From NCBI GenBank assembly GCA_038233075.1, contig JBBSMQ010000016.1, positions 1-64,000 on the forward strand: a stretch of 64,000 bases of DNA. Reading direction: 5' to 3'. Position numbers and translations under genes: made by a program. How positions within the stretch are numbered: the first letter of the stretch is position 1; every line of letters begins with the position of its first letter. The notes beneath the pieces are model-generated. The model did no database searches. It saw nothing but the letters and a program-made list of their open reading frames with translations, and was not told the origin of the DNA. Source of the stretch: Iamia sp038233075 (lineage in GTDB: Bacteria > Actinomycetota > Acidimicrobiia > Acidimicrobiales > Iamiaceae). Below are positions 37,289 to 46,179 of the stretch, piece after piece.

Positions 37289-37705
37289 GCAGCTTCCCCT
37301 TCTGATGCTGTCGTGTCAGCCGCCTCGTTGTAGCCGAGGCACGCGCGCTACTGCGAGATGTCCCAGGGTCGAATCCGACGCCTCCTGGGTCGTGGTGGGA
37401 GTATCCAAGCCCAGCCGAGGGGAACCGCGGCGGGTGCGAGCTGCCACGAATGCCGGTGCCGCCGCGCAGAGAACGGGTCGCTCATCGGGTTCGGCACCTG
37501 ACCACGCTCGGTGCGGCCGCCAGCGGGAACCCGATGGCCGTCGCTGGGCAATCTTCGGTGGCCGCTGACACTGGTGCGACCACCGAAGCAGGCCCGGATC
37601 CCTGGGGTGAAGATGCGCGCGTACTCCGACACAGCGTGTTCGGTGCGCATTGCATCCCTCCCGGGTGGGCGCCAGGCCATGTGGACCTTGGTGGCTTCTC
37701 CCGGA

Positions 37706-37735
37706 AGCTCGGATGGAAGGGTGCCACCTGCGGTC
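37706..37735 (-). repeat. Degenerate copy of the 58-kb palindromic repeat
   Basis: Plus-strand bases GATGGAAGGGTGCCACCTGC preceded by GAAGCTCG match, with a few changes, the minus-strand reading of the repeat at 58.0 kb (GGACGGAAGGGCGCCACATG). Confidence 0.4.
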
Positions 37736-37914
37736 AGGTCCCAGGTTGGGAAGGTGGACGGCCTGCGCTCCAGGTCAACCAGCTCCGGTACTCCCGGCTG
37801 TCGGACCGGATGGGCGCCAGATGCAACCGTTTCGCCGGCGCACGAGGGGGTGAGGTCGCTCTGGCGGCCCGACGGTCGTCATCGGTCCCCAGGTGGTGAT
37901 CCGAGGAGGACACT

Positions 37915-37958
37915 GGGCACCACCGACGGCTCGGGCGGCGAGGCGGTCGGTGGTGCCC
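37915..37958. repeat. 13-bp perfect inverted repeat in the parS region
   Basis: GGGCACCACCGAC and GTCGGTGGTGCCC separated by 18 bases. It could fold as a long hairpin. There is no adjacent gene for which it would be an obvious terminator. Confidence 0.6.
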
Positions 37959-38370
37959 GAGGGCGAGCCCCTGGCGCGGACACCCGGGGCCCTGCGTGCT
38001 GAGGGCGGCGAATGGGCGGGTTGGGGCCGAGGGGGCTCCACCGTTGGTCGGTTGGGTGTGGGCCGTTCGGGAGGTGAGGAGCGGTCCCCGACGTCGGCGG
38101 GAGCTGGCATGAACGATGGGTTCACCACGATCGGCGGGTCGAGCTGGGCTCCGGACGGTTGGCCCTCAGGCCGGCCTTGAGCCCGGGGCCGGGCGGATCG
38201 CGGCGGTCCATCCGAACAGGTGAGAGTTGTGCACGGGTCTGGCGCGAGCGCCATGGTCGGTCGGTGCCGTCGGGGGCGGTGTCGGGTGCTGGTCCTTCGG
38301 AGTGCCGAAGGGTGAGGGCCGAACGCGGGTCACCTCATGCCGCAGAGGTCCGCCGCTAGCGTGCGGCGCC

Positions 38371-38384
38371 GTTCCACGTGGAAC
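38371..38384. promoter_or_regulatory. parS site 2
   Basis: Perfect palindrome GTTCCACGTGGAAC, identical to sites 1 and 3, 2.7 kb from site 1. Confidence 0.9.
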
Positions 38385-39849
38385 ATTGGTGGCCTTCGGT
38401 GAACGTCCGAGGGAACCTGAGCAGGCGGAGGCCGTTCGTCGCGTCGGGCCGAGTCCGGCGGATCGCCCTGAGCTGAGGCGTGCCGCAGCGTCGGTGGTCG
38501 GCGGGGCCTGCTCGTGGGCCGTCTCTTGTTGGGCGGCCCCGTTTTGAGGTGCGTGGCTGGTTCATCCATCGTCGAAAGCACAGGACGCTCGTCCTGCAGT
38601 CCGACACGCTCCCCGAGGCGATGACGAGCCGCGACTGCGGGGAACGGTCGGTCCCCCCGTCGGACGGTCTCGCCGCCGCGGCAAGGTCGCGAGAGCCGGG
38701 GGACCAGAGCGTGGGTGGGCGTGAGTCGCGAGGGTCGGCTCTTGCCCCTCAAAGTCCCCCCTTGACCATCGATCCCACCGACCAGTCTCACCCGCCCGAG
38801 AGAGCCACGAGGGGGCCGTGGGTGAGGCCGGCCGGGGGGCGTCCCTCATTCATGAAGCCGGCCGTCCGCAGCGACGATCGTGAGCGGATCGACGTGGCGC
38901 GAAGGGCCTGGCGTCGTGTCCGGGCCGGCCGGGGGGGCACGGGGAGTGAGGAGATCGAAGCTCCAGTCCGTGCGTCGCTCGATCCTCCCGAACCGGAAGG
39001 GGCCCTGACCCGCGCCGTCCCCCGGTTCCCTTCGGCGTCGATCGGGCACGAGCCACCCTCCCGATCCAGGGTGCTCGGGGCCCGCGAGCCCACAGCTCGA
39101 CCGGGCATCCTGCGGACTTCGGCGGCTCTCAGCACGGACACGGCAGGACGCTTCTCACCCCATCCGGGTGGCGGGCCGACGATGAGGAGCTCTCTAGCAC
39201 GGCAGAGCTGGCGCTCTCCTGGTCGGAAGCGAACGTCCTTCGACCGGGTCTGCGCCCGTCAGTGGCGATCGACTCGCGGTTCGCTGCGAGCGGGTGCCTC
39301 GTTCGCCAGGCGCAGCCGACCCGGCTGTCCTGCCGACGTGTGGACGGCGTCGAGGTCCGACAGGTTGGGGGAGCGTCGCTCGCCTCGTGAGACGAGCGAC
39401 GTGGTGCCGACCGCGAGCGGCCGCCGGGGTGCCGAGATCGAACGCCCTGGCGCCGATCAGCACAGCCTGACGAGTATCGATGTTTGACTGGCCTCGTCGC
39501 CCTCGCCCGGTCATCGGGGAAACCCGGCCCGCCCGGCGTGGGACCGTTCTGGAGGTCGCCCGGTGACCGGTCCGTCGGCGCCCCCGCTCCCGGCCCGTCG
39601 GGGCATGCGACGGAGGGGGTCGGAGCACGGGCTGGGCCAACCGTGCCGGAAGGAGCACGCACACCTGGTCGCCGATGAGACAGGGCTTGCCCACCGTCGA
39701 CGGGCCGACCGCGGTTGCGACGCACGGATCGAGACGAGGGGGCGCGAGGACCTCTGGGTCCGCTCGTGATCATTCGTCGTCTCCGAGGACGTCCCTTGTC
39801 AACGGTCAGTGGGATCTGCCCGGTGGTGGCCAGTGGAACTGCCCGGGGG

Positions 39850-40050
39850 TCAGGTCAGGGGCTTCACCCCTTGCTGGTGGTGGCTTGGGTGAGGCGGATG
39901 GTGTCGCCGGTGGTGAGCACGATGTGGGCGTGGTGGAGGAGCCGGTCGATGGTGGCGTTGGCGGATGGGTCTTGGGCATGAGCTCGTCGAAGCCGGCGGG
40001 GTGGAGGTTCGAGGACAGGGCGATGACCAGCTTCTCGTAGGCGGCGTCGA
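39850..40050 (-). pseudogene. IS21-family istB remnant (C-terminus), minus strand
   Basis: Reading leftward, frameshifted pieces give AYEKLVIALSSNLHPAGFDE, LMPKT, then ANATIDRLLHHAHIVLTTGD and TIRLTQATTSKG, with VKPLT in the next frame before a stop. This is the C-terminus of an IS21 IstB ATPase. At least two frameshifts and the missing Walker region show decay. The sequence beyond the stop (39849 down to about 39795) ends in GATCCCACTGACCGTTGACA, probably the element end. Confidence 0.7.
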
Positions 40051-40670
40051 GCCCAGCCCGCCCGGGCTGGCCTCATGGACCTCGTCGCCGTCTCGGAGCA
40101 TCGCCTTTGCTGTGTCGGGTCTCCGGATCGTCAGCGCGGTCCTGACCCCCTGTGTCCTGAGAGCCTGTCGCGCATGCTTCACCAGGTCAGGCGCCCATAT
40201 CCCACGCCCGCGGCTTCGGGCCGTCGACAGGTGCCCCAGCATCGGATCGAGACGAGCCTCCGGGAATCGTGTAGGTGACGGCGGCGGCTTCGCCAACAGC
40301 CTCCGAGACGAACGACGGGCCGGGTCATGTTGGGCGCCCTGGCGTCTGCCATCCTCTGGCCCCCTTCTCGGGGGGCGGTCATCGGGCGCACCCCCCCAGG
40401 AGGGTGACGATCTCGGCGTTGGTCCGCGACTCGGGCCCGGCTTCGCCCCGCACCCCGCCCCATGGCGGCCAAACGAGGGTGGCCGTCGCGCTGGCATGTC
40501 CGCCAACCGGGCGCGATGTCGCCGTGCCCGCGGGTCCGCGCCTTCCGCTGGTTGCCTGCCCGTGGCATCCGGAGCCTGGCCCTCAGCGCTGCGGATCGGG
40601 CGACCGCTGGCTGCCGGTCGGAGGCGAGCCTCGTGCTGCCAGTTGTCCGGGCCGGGTCCGCCCGTGGGCT

Positions 40671-40684
40671 GTTCCACGTGGAAC
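40671..40684. promoter_or_regulatory. parS site 3
   Basis: Perfect palindrome GTTCCACGTGGAAC, 80 bases before parA, where ParB binding could also affect parA transcription. Confidence 0.92.
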
Positions 40685-40729
40685 GTGCGAGAGATGTGTC
40701 TGTGCTGGAGGGGCGTCGAGCGGGGATCC

Positions 40730-40758
40730 TTGCATGTTGAGAGTTTTGCGGCGAGGAT
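40730..40758 (+). promoter_or_regulatory. parA promoter, leaderless type
   Basis: TTGCAT (40730-40735), 17 bases, GAGGAT (40753-40758), then 6 bases to the parA GTG. No Shine-Dalgarno precedes the start. Confidence 0.5.
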
Positions 40759-40764
40759 GACTGC

Positions 40765-41709
40765 GTGCCCACGACCTCCGAGGGGCCCGGGGTGGCGGAC
40801 TCCGGGCGTGCCATCTTCGATCAGTTGCGGGCCGATGAGATCTCGGCGGCACGGGCCACCGGGGTCGTGGAGGAGCCAGCCCCTCCGTCCGCGTCCCCTG
40901 AGACCCCGCCGGAGCTCGAGCCGGGCGGCCTGCCGCGCGATGGCTTGCCCCGGGTGCTCGCCATCGCCAACCAGAAGGGGGGCGTGGGCAAGACCACCAC
41001 CGCCGTGAACCTGGGGGCCTGCCTCGCGGACCTCGGCTACCGCGCCCTGGTGATCGATCTCGATCCCCAGGGCAATGCCAGCACCGGGCTCGGCATCAAC
41101 ATCCGAGAGCTGGAGACGTCCATGTACGATGTCATCCTGCACGACGCTCCGCTGGAGGACTGCATCGAGGGCACCGCGATCCGCAACCTCCTCGTCGCCC
41201 CCTCCGCCCTCGACCTGGCGGGGGCAGAGATCGAGCTGGTCCCGGCCTTCAGCCGGGAGATGCGGCTCCGCAACGCCATCGACGCGGTGCGTGACGACTT
41301 CGACTACGTGCTCATCGACTGCCCGCCCTCGCTCGGTCTGCTGACCGTGAACGCCATGGCCGCGGCCGAGGAGGTGCTGGTCCCCATCCAATGCGAGTAC
41401 TACGCCCTGGAGGGCCTGGGCCAGCTGATCCGCAACGTGTCACTCGTCCAGAAGAACCTGAACCGGGCGCTGCGCGTGTCCACCATCGTGCTGGTCATGT
41501 ACGACGCCCGCACCAAGCTGAGCGACCAGGTGAGCCAGGAGGTGCGAGAGCACTTCGGGGACAAGGTCTGCCGCCAGGTCATCCCCCGCACGGTGCGACT
41601 GTCGGAGGCCCCGTCCTACGGGCAGCCCATCATCGCGTTCGACCCCACCTCGCGAGGCGCCATCGCCTACCGCGAGCTGGCCAAGGAGGTCAGCCATGGC
41701 CCGGCGTAG
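40765..41709 (+). CDS. parA: Chromosome partitioning ATPase ParA (Soj)
   Basis: A 314-residue deviant-Walker ATPase. About 60 variable residues precede RVLAIANQKGGVGKTTTAVN (deviant Walker A), LVIDLDPQGNASTGLG and VLIDCPPSLGLLTVNA. With ParB it moves origin-proximal parS regions apart. The GTG start has a promoter box 6 bases upstream and parS site 3 at about 80 bases. It overlaps parB by 14 bases. Confidence 0.96.
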   Translation: MPTTSEGPGVADSGRAIFDQLRADEISAARATGVVEEPAPPSASPETPPELEPGGLPRDGLPRVLAIANQKGGVGKTTTAVNLGACLADLGYRALVIDLDPQGNASTGLGINIRELETSMYDVILHDAPLEDCIEGTAIRNLLVAPSALDLAGAEIELVPAFSREMRLRNAIDAVRDDFDYVLIDCPPSLGLLTVNAMAAAEEVLVPIQCEYYALEGLGQLIRNVSLVQKNLNRALRVSTIVLVMYDARTKLSDQVSQEVREHFGDKVCRQVIPRTVRLSEAPSYGQPIIAFDPTSRGAIAYRELAKEVSHGPA

Positions 41710-42601
41710 TGGACTGGGACGGGGCCTCGATGCCCTCATCCCTGGTTCTCCAGACGATCCCGAGGCCGAGGCGGCGGCGGCGACGGCAGTCGGCCTCATC
41801 GACCTGGCGGTGGCCGACATCGAGCCCAATCCCCAGCAACCGCGCAGCCAGTTCGATGAGGCGGCCCTGGCCTCCCTCGCGGCCAGCATCCGGGAGCTGG
41901 GAGTCCTCCAGCCGATCCTGGTCCGTCCCGTCGACGGGCGCTACCAGCTCATCGCAGGGGAGCGGCGGTGGCGCGCCGCCCGGCGAGCCGGGCTCGACCG
42001 CATCCCCGCGATCGTGCGCGCCATCGACGACAGCACCTCGCTGGAGCAGTCCGTGGTGGAGAACCTCCACCGACAGGACCTCAACCCGCTGGAGGAGGCC
42101 GGGGCCTACCAACAGCTGGTCGAGGACTTCGGTCTCACCCAGGACGAGGTGGCTCGGCGGGTCGGTCGATCCCGTTCCGCGGTGGCCAACATCATGCGTC
42201 TGTTCCAGCTGCCCCCGTCGGTCCAGCGCATGGTGCGCGACGGCCAGCTGTCCGCCGGTCACGCCCGCAGCCTGCTGGGCACCCCGGACCGGGCCTTCCA
42301 GGAGGCACTGGCGCGGCGGACCGTCGAGCAGTCCCTCACCGTGCGGGACGTGGAGCAGGCGGTGCGCGACCGCCAGGCCGGCGACGCCGATCCCCCGGAC
42401 CGTCCTCCTCCGGCTGCATCTCCGGGCCAGACCCGCCCCCCCGGCATCCTCGAGCTCGAGGGACTCCTGTCGGACCGCCTCGACACGCGCGTGGCGGTCT
42501 CGATGGGCGCCAAGCGAGGCCGAGTGGTGATCGACTTCGCGACCATCGAGGATCTCGAGCGGATCTACCGCCTCATCACCGATCCCTCGACCTCGCACTG
42601 A
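41696..42601 (+). CDS. parB: Chromosome partitioning protein ParB (Spo0J)
   Basis: A 301-residue CTPase/DNA clamp. It contains the N-terminal domain with IAGERRWRAARRAG and ENLHRQDLNPLEEA, the helix-turn-helix LTQDEVARRVGRSRSAVANI that reads parS, and a C-terminal dimerisation domain. Three cognate parS sites lie within 6 kb upstream. It overlaps the end of parA. Confidence 0.96.
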   Translation: MARRSGLGRGLDALIPGSPDDPEAEAAAATAVGLIDLAVADIEPNPQQPRSQFDEAALASLAASIRELGVLQPILVRPVDGRYQLIAGERRWRAARRAGLDRIPAIVRAIDDSTSLEQSVVENLHRQDLNPLEEAGAYQQLVEDFGLTQDEVARRVGRSRSAVANIMRLFQLPPSVQRMVRDGQLSAGHARSLLGTPDRAFQEALARRTVEQSLTVRDVEQAVRDRQAGDADPPDRPPPAASPGQTRPPGILELEGLLSDRLDTRVAVSMGAKRGRVVIDFATIEDLERIYRLITDPSTSH

Positions 42602-43002
42602 CCACGAGGTCTATCGGGTCCCACGGCCTGGCAGGGTGCTCCTGAACTGCGGGGTGCGCGTTGATCACAGGGTGTGGATAACCCGGTGGATGACGGTGAG
42701 CCTCGATGTGTCGCTAAGGGCTGGCCACTGTGGGTGCGGCCCGGGTGACCGCACCCACATCGGGTGGTGGAGCTCCGACGCCTGCCCAGGACCGAGACGA
42801 GCGACCGGTCACCATCGGTGCTGACGATCCGACAGCACCGATGCGGCGTCGGTCAGCCGCGGCGTCGCTCAGCCGCGGCGTGACCCGGACCTCTCCGTGC
42901 GGGCGTCGAGCTCGCCGACCTCCGACCGTCGAGCCGACGTCGACCGGGGGAGGAGGGGTGTCGGGTCTACGGGCCCGGGCCGACCTGGGCCCGGAGCGCA
43001 GG
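42602..43002. other. Convergent gap parB-cwlM with DnaA box and terminator
   Basis: No gene. A perfect DnaA box TGTGGATAA (the reverse of TTATCCACA) lies at 42673-42681, and a strong hairpin at 42813-42843. CAGCCGCGGCGT is repeated twice in tandem just after the hairpin. Confidence 0.6.
42813..42843. terminator. Hairpin between convergent parB and cwlM genes
   Basis: A perfect 11-bp stem CATCGGTGCTG/CAGCACCGATG with a 9-base loop. There is no T-run, but its location between convergent genes fits a bidirectional terminator. Confidence 0.6.
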
Positions 43003-44028
43003 TCAGGGCGACGCCGGCAGGGGATCGGCGATCCAGGCCCCCACGGTGTCGCACAGCAGGGTGGCCAGCACCGGGTTCCGTTCGACCACGCGGCGCGGCG
43101 GAGCCAGCTCGCACACGACCGCCGGCATCCGGGTCTCTCGCAGCACCGGGAGCCGCATGCCCGCCACCTCCACCGTGGCATCGAGGGCGGCGGCCACCGC
43201 CAGACCCTCGGCCACGAGCGTGGCCAGGCGATGGCCGCCCTCGGAGTGGAAGCCGGCGGTCGCGTAGAAGGCGCAGCGGGGCTCGTCGTGGGCGCGAAGA
43301 CCGAGGTAGAGATCCGCATGGAGGGCATTGGCCTCCTGGGCCTGGACCGAGCCGTCGGGGTGGCTGGTGACCACCACGGTCGCACCGGCGGCGCGAAGCG
43401 CCCGTTCGGCCGCCGTCGCCAGGGCCCCGACGCCTCCGAGGTCGCCGATGACGACGCGCCGGCCCGCCAGCTGGCGCGGGGTGGAGCGCAGGCGGTCGCG
43501 CTCCACGACGCCGGCCTTGACCGTGGTGGGGGTGCGGGCGTCGAGGCGCACCAGCTCGGCGATGGTCTCGGGCCCACAGATCCCGTCGACGGTGAGACCG
43601 CAGTTGCGCTGGAAGTCCTGCAGCGCTCGCCGGCTCCGCGGACCGAGGATGCCGTCCACCCGGTCGTCGAGGAAGCCCAGACCTCCCAGTCGGGCCTGCA
43701 TCTCGACGACATCGTCGCCGCGCAGCATGGGCGCCCGCTCGTAGAGCAGCCGATCGCCCAGACGCCACCCCGCCTCCACCAGCGCACCCCACGTCTCCCG
43801 ACCGCAGATCCCGTCCACGCGCATGCCCCGGCTCTCCTGGAACCGGCGGACCGCCTCCTCGGTGCGAGGGCCATAGGTGCCGTCGGCCTCGAGCTCGTGA
43901 CCGGCGCCCCGCAACCGGACCTGTAGATCCACGACCGCGGGACCGCGGCCCGGTGGCCGGAGCGGCAAGCCCTCCACGGATGCGTCCATCACCGGTGCCG
44001 GGGGCTGCGGTGACGGAGCTGCGGGCAC
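43003..44028 (-). CDS. cwlM: CwlM-like peptidoglycan-binding pseudo-amidase
   Basis: A 341-residue protein. Two PG_binding_1 domains (LQVRLRGAGHELEADGTYGP with FQESRGMRVDGICGRETWGA, then MQARLGGLGFLDDRVDGILG with FQRNCGLTVDGICGPETIAE) precede an amidase_3-like domain. The zinc ligands of active amidases are not evident: the first histidine position reads VVIGDLGGVG, and the SIHAN-type motif reads LGLRAHD. Mycobacterial CwlM, in the same trx-parB position, is a regulator of MurA and not a hydrolase; the same is likely here. The GTG start has TAGCCT 6 bases upstream and no ribosome binding site. Confidence 0.8.
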   Translation of the reverse strand: MPAAPSPQPPAPVMDASVEGLPLRPPGRGPAVVDLQVRLRGAGHELEADGTYGPRTEEAVRRFQESRGMRVDGICGRETWGALVEAGWRLGDRLLYERAPMLRGDDVVEMQARLGGLGFLDDRVDGILGPRSRRALQDFQRNCGLTVDGICGPETIAELVRLDARTPTTVKAGVVERDRLRSTPRQLAGRRVVIGDLGGVGALATAAERALRAAGATVVVTSHPDGSVQAQEANALHADLYLGLRAHDEPRCAFYATAGFHSEGGHRLATLVAEGLAVAAALDATVEVAGMRLPVLRETRMPAVVCELAPPRRVVERNPVLATLLCDTVGAWIADPLPASP

Positions 44029-44034
44029 CGTCGC

Positions 44035-44040
44035 AGGCTA
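44035..44040 (-). promoter_or_regulatory. -10 hexamer TAGCCT before cwlM
   Basis: Exactly 6 bases before the GTG at 44028; leaderless type. Confidence 0.5.
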
Positions 44041-44140
44041 GTGCCGTGCCAGGTCAGGTTGGGCTGAGCCGGGCGAACGTTGCCCCGACACGGCACCAGC
44101 GCTCACTGTGTGTGGGTCGGCGACGAGGCCGACCCGATGA

Positions 44141-44467
44141 TCACAGGTGAGGGCTGATCTCCTCGACGAGCTGGCCCTTGCCCTTGGCCCCGACGACGCG
44201 GGCCTCGGGGCTGCCCTCCTTGAACAGGATGAGCGTGGGGATGCTCATGACGTCGAACCGCCGGGCGATGTCGGGGTTGTCGTCGACGTTGAGCTTGGCG
44301 ATCCGCACCCGGTCACCCTGCTCGTCGGCGATCTCCTCCAGGATCGGGGCGATGGCCTTGCACGGCCCGCACCACTCGGCCCAGAAGTCGACGAGGACGG
44401 GCAGGTCCGACGACGCGAGCGTCTCGTCGAAGCTGGAGGTGCTGAGGATCTCGACACCGTTGGCCAT
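44141..44467 (-). CDS. trxA: Thioredoxin
   Basis: A 108-residue thioredoxin with active site WCGPC (C33, C36), the preceding VLVDFWAE strand and the cis-proline in MSIPTLILFKEG. It is reduced by TrxB, encoded 90 bases upstream on the same strand. Confidence 0.97.
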   Translation of the reverse strand: MANGVEILSTSSFDETLASSDLPVLVDFWAEWCGPCKAIAPILEEIADEQGDRVRIAKLNVDDNPDIARRFDVMSIPTLILFKEGSPEARVVGAKGKGQLVEEISPHL

Positions 44468-44557
44468 GGTTGTCTCCTTGTTGGTGGACTGGTGGCCGGT
44501 CCGTGACCGGCCTGCCCTGGAGAGAACACCAGAAGGGCCCGGACCCTTCCGCGTCGT

Positions 44558-45517
44558 TCAGTCCTGGGCCTCGAGCCAGCGCTCGGCGTCGATGGCGGCC
44601 ATGCACCCGGAACCGGCGGCGGTGATCGCCTGGCGGTACACCGTGTCCTGCACGTCGCCGCAGGCGAACACGCCCTCGACGTCGGTGCGGGAGCCGGAGT
44701 CGACGACGATGTAGCCGCCGTCGTCCATGGCCAGCTGGCCCTTGAAGATGTCGGTGTTGGGTCGGTGCCCGATGGCGACGAACAGCCCGGTGACGTCGAG
44801 GTCGCGCTTCTCGTCGGTCTGCACGTCGCGCAGCCGGACGCCACTGAGGCTGCCGTCGCCCTCGATGGCGTCGACGACGCTGTTCCAGGCAAAGGTGATC
44901 GTGTCGTTGGCCAGGGCCCGTTCCTGCATGATCTTCGAGGCCCGGAGCTCGTCGCGCCGGTGGACGATGGTGACCGACCGGGCGAACTTGGTGAGGAACA
45001 GGGCTTCCTCCATGGCCGAGTCGCCGCCGCCGACCACCGCGATGTCGTGGTCGCGGAAGAAGAAGCCGTCGCAGGTGGCGCAGGTCGACACCCCGTGACC
45101 GACCAGCTCCTGCTCCCCGGGGAGCTCGAGCATCACCGGTCGGGCCCCGGTGGAGATGATGACGGCCTCGGCCCGGTAGGTGGGCTCGGCCGCGTCCGGG
45201 TCACCCACCCACAGGCGGAAGGGTCGGGCCGAGAGGTCGATGCGGCTGACCTTCTCCATCGTGACGTCGGTGCCGAAGCGCTGGGCCTGTTCCTTGAACC
45301 GGAGCATGAGGTCCGGGCCCATGATCCCGTCGGGGAAGCCGGGGTAGTTCTCGACCTCCGTCGTGGTCATCAGCGCTCCACCGGGCTGGTCGGTGGTTGA
45401 GGACGGTTCCCCCTCGAGGACGAGCGGGTCGAGGCTGGCCCGGGCGGCGTAGATGGCGGCGGTGAGTCCGGCGGGGCCGGATCCGACGATGATCAGCTTG
45501 TGGGTGTCGTTGGTCAC
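44558..45517 (-). CDS. trxB: Thioredoxin reductase
   Basis: A 319-residue FAD/NADPH enzyme. FAD motif IIVGSGPAGLTAAIYAARA, redox motif CATC (C146, C149), NADPH motif VVGGGDSAMEEAL, and the C-terminal GVFACGDVQDTVYRQA FAD contact. It is followed by trxA, forming the thioredoxin system conserved next to sigM in actinobacteria. Confidence 0.97.
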   Translation of the reverse strand: MTNDTHKLIIVGSGPAGLTAAIYAARASLDPLVLEGEPSSTTDQPGGALMTTTEVENYPGFPDGIMGPDLMLRFKEQAQRFGTDVTMEKVSRIDLSARPFRLWVGDPDAAEPTYRAEAVIISTGARPVMLELPGEQELVGHGVSTCATCDGFFFRDHDIAVVGGGDSAMEEALFLTKFARSVTIVHRRDELRASKIMQERALANDTITFAWNSVVDAIEGDGSLSGVRLRDVQTDEKRDLDVTGLFVAIGHRPNTDIFKGQLAMDDGGYIVVDSGSRTDVEGVFACGDVQDTVYRQAITAAGSGCMAAIDAERWLEAQD

Positions 45518-45610
45518 GGGTGCTCCAGAGATGGCGGTGGGCGCCGCGCGACCGGGGGGCGCGGTGACACCGATCGGGGGAACCGGGAACCCGTCGGCGA
45601 TGTTCCGCGC

Positions 45611-46021
45611 CTAGGCCGCGGCGGCCCGGGCCCCCTTGCGCATCAGCATGAGGCCGGGGACGAGGAACAGCAGGCCGGTGATGGTGTGGGCGATCCAGGT
45701 GGAGCGCCCGGCCTCCTCGATGCCGATGGCGTCGAGGACGACCTGGGCCAGGATGTCGATGCCTCGCACGAACACGACGAGGAACAGCACGAGGGCGGCG
45801 GTGCCGACGATGGCGATGAGCAGGCCGTACACCGCGGCGCGCACCGCGGTGGTGGCCGGTCCGGTGGTCTTCTCCCGGGCGGTGTCGACGAGGCCGACGA
45901 TGGTCTCGGTGGCCTGGGCCGGCCAGTCCGACCCGCCGGATCCGGCTCTCTCGGTCGAGGTCGAGCTCGCGGTCGACGTGGAGCCGGTGGTCGAGGTGGG
46001 GGTCGACGGATCGGTGGGCAC
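45611..46021 (-). CDS. Two-helix membrane protein, unknown function
   Basis: A 136-residue protein with a Ser/Thr-rich N-terminus, a helix ETIVGLVDTAREKTT, two transmembrane segments (AAVYGLLIAIVGTAALVLFL region and IAHTITGLLFLVPGLMLM) and a short basic end. The layout resembles phage-holin-superfamily proteins found in actinobacteria, but the family cannot be fixed. GTG start with TAGGCT 6 bases upstream. It lies between the anti-sigma gene and trxB, where mycobacteria have no counterpart. Confidence 0.6.
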   Translation of the reverse strand: MPTDPSTPTSTTGSTSTASSTSTERAGSGGSDWPAQATETIVGLVDTAREKTTGPATTAVRAAVYGLLIAIVGTAALVLFLVVFVRGIDILAQVVLDAIGIEEAGRSTWIAHTITGLLFLVPGLMLMRKGARAAAA

Positions 46022-46027
46022 CGTGCG

Positions 46028-46033
46028 AGCCTA
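46028..46033 (-). promoter_or_regulatory. -10 hexamer TAGGCT
   Basis: Six bases before the GTG at 46021; leaderless type. Confidence 0.5.
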
Positions 46034-46112
46034 GCGGCAGGGCGCCAGGCGGGCCCCGGAGTGTGAGCACGGGCTTGAGCGGCGAGGCCGGTGAGGTCGC
46101 TCGATGTGCCCT

Positions 46113-46148
46113 GCCTTCCCTCCGGGCTATCGACGCCGAGGAGGGAAG
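46113..46148. terminator. Hairpin after the anti-sigma gene
   Basis: A 10-bp stem CCTTCCCTCC/GGAGGGAAGG with a 16-base loop, just downstream of the anti-sigma stop codon on the minus strand. Likely ends the kinase-sigM-anti-sigma transcript. Confidence 0.5.
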
Positions 46149-46179
46149 GGCCCGGCGTGGGGTGTGGCGCTGTGCGGTC

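Larger units (their letters stand above)
35130..40764. other. Gene-poor segment between rsmG and parA
   Basis: About 5.6 kb without a convincing intact gene. Open frames on both strands overlap heavily and lack family motifs, as expected of GC-rich non-coding DNA. What I can see is three parS sites, two decayed IS21 istB pieces in opposite orientation, one possible transposase fragment, one possible small gene (36950-37288), a 13-bp inverted repeat at 37915-37958 and a degenerate copy of the repeat found at 58 kb. Confidence 0.75.

Noticed and set aside
37360..37400. A tRNA T-arm-like stretch (AGGGTCGAATCCGACGCCT), considered as a tRNA or attachment-site scar.
   Set aside because: No D-arm, anticodon stem or acceptor pairing could be built around it.
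38355..38362. TAGCGT hexamer just before parS site 2, considered as a promoter.
   Set aside because: No start codon with a credible gene follows at the expected distance.
38480..39487. A 335-codon frame between parS2 and the minus-strand istB remnant.
   Set aside because: Low-complexity Arg/Pro/Ser translation with no recognised family; opposite-strand frames cover the same bases.
42730..43926. A 398-codon plus-strand frame across the cwlM-like gene.
   Set aside because: It is antisense to a protein with clear peptidoglycan-binding repeats and has no motifs of its own.
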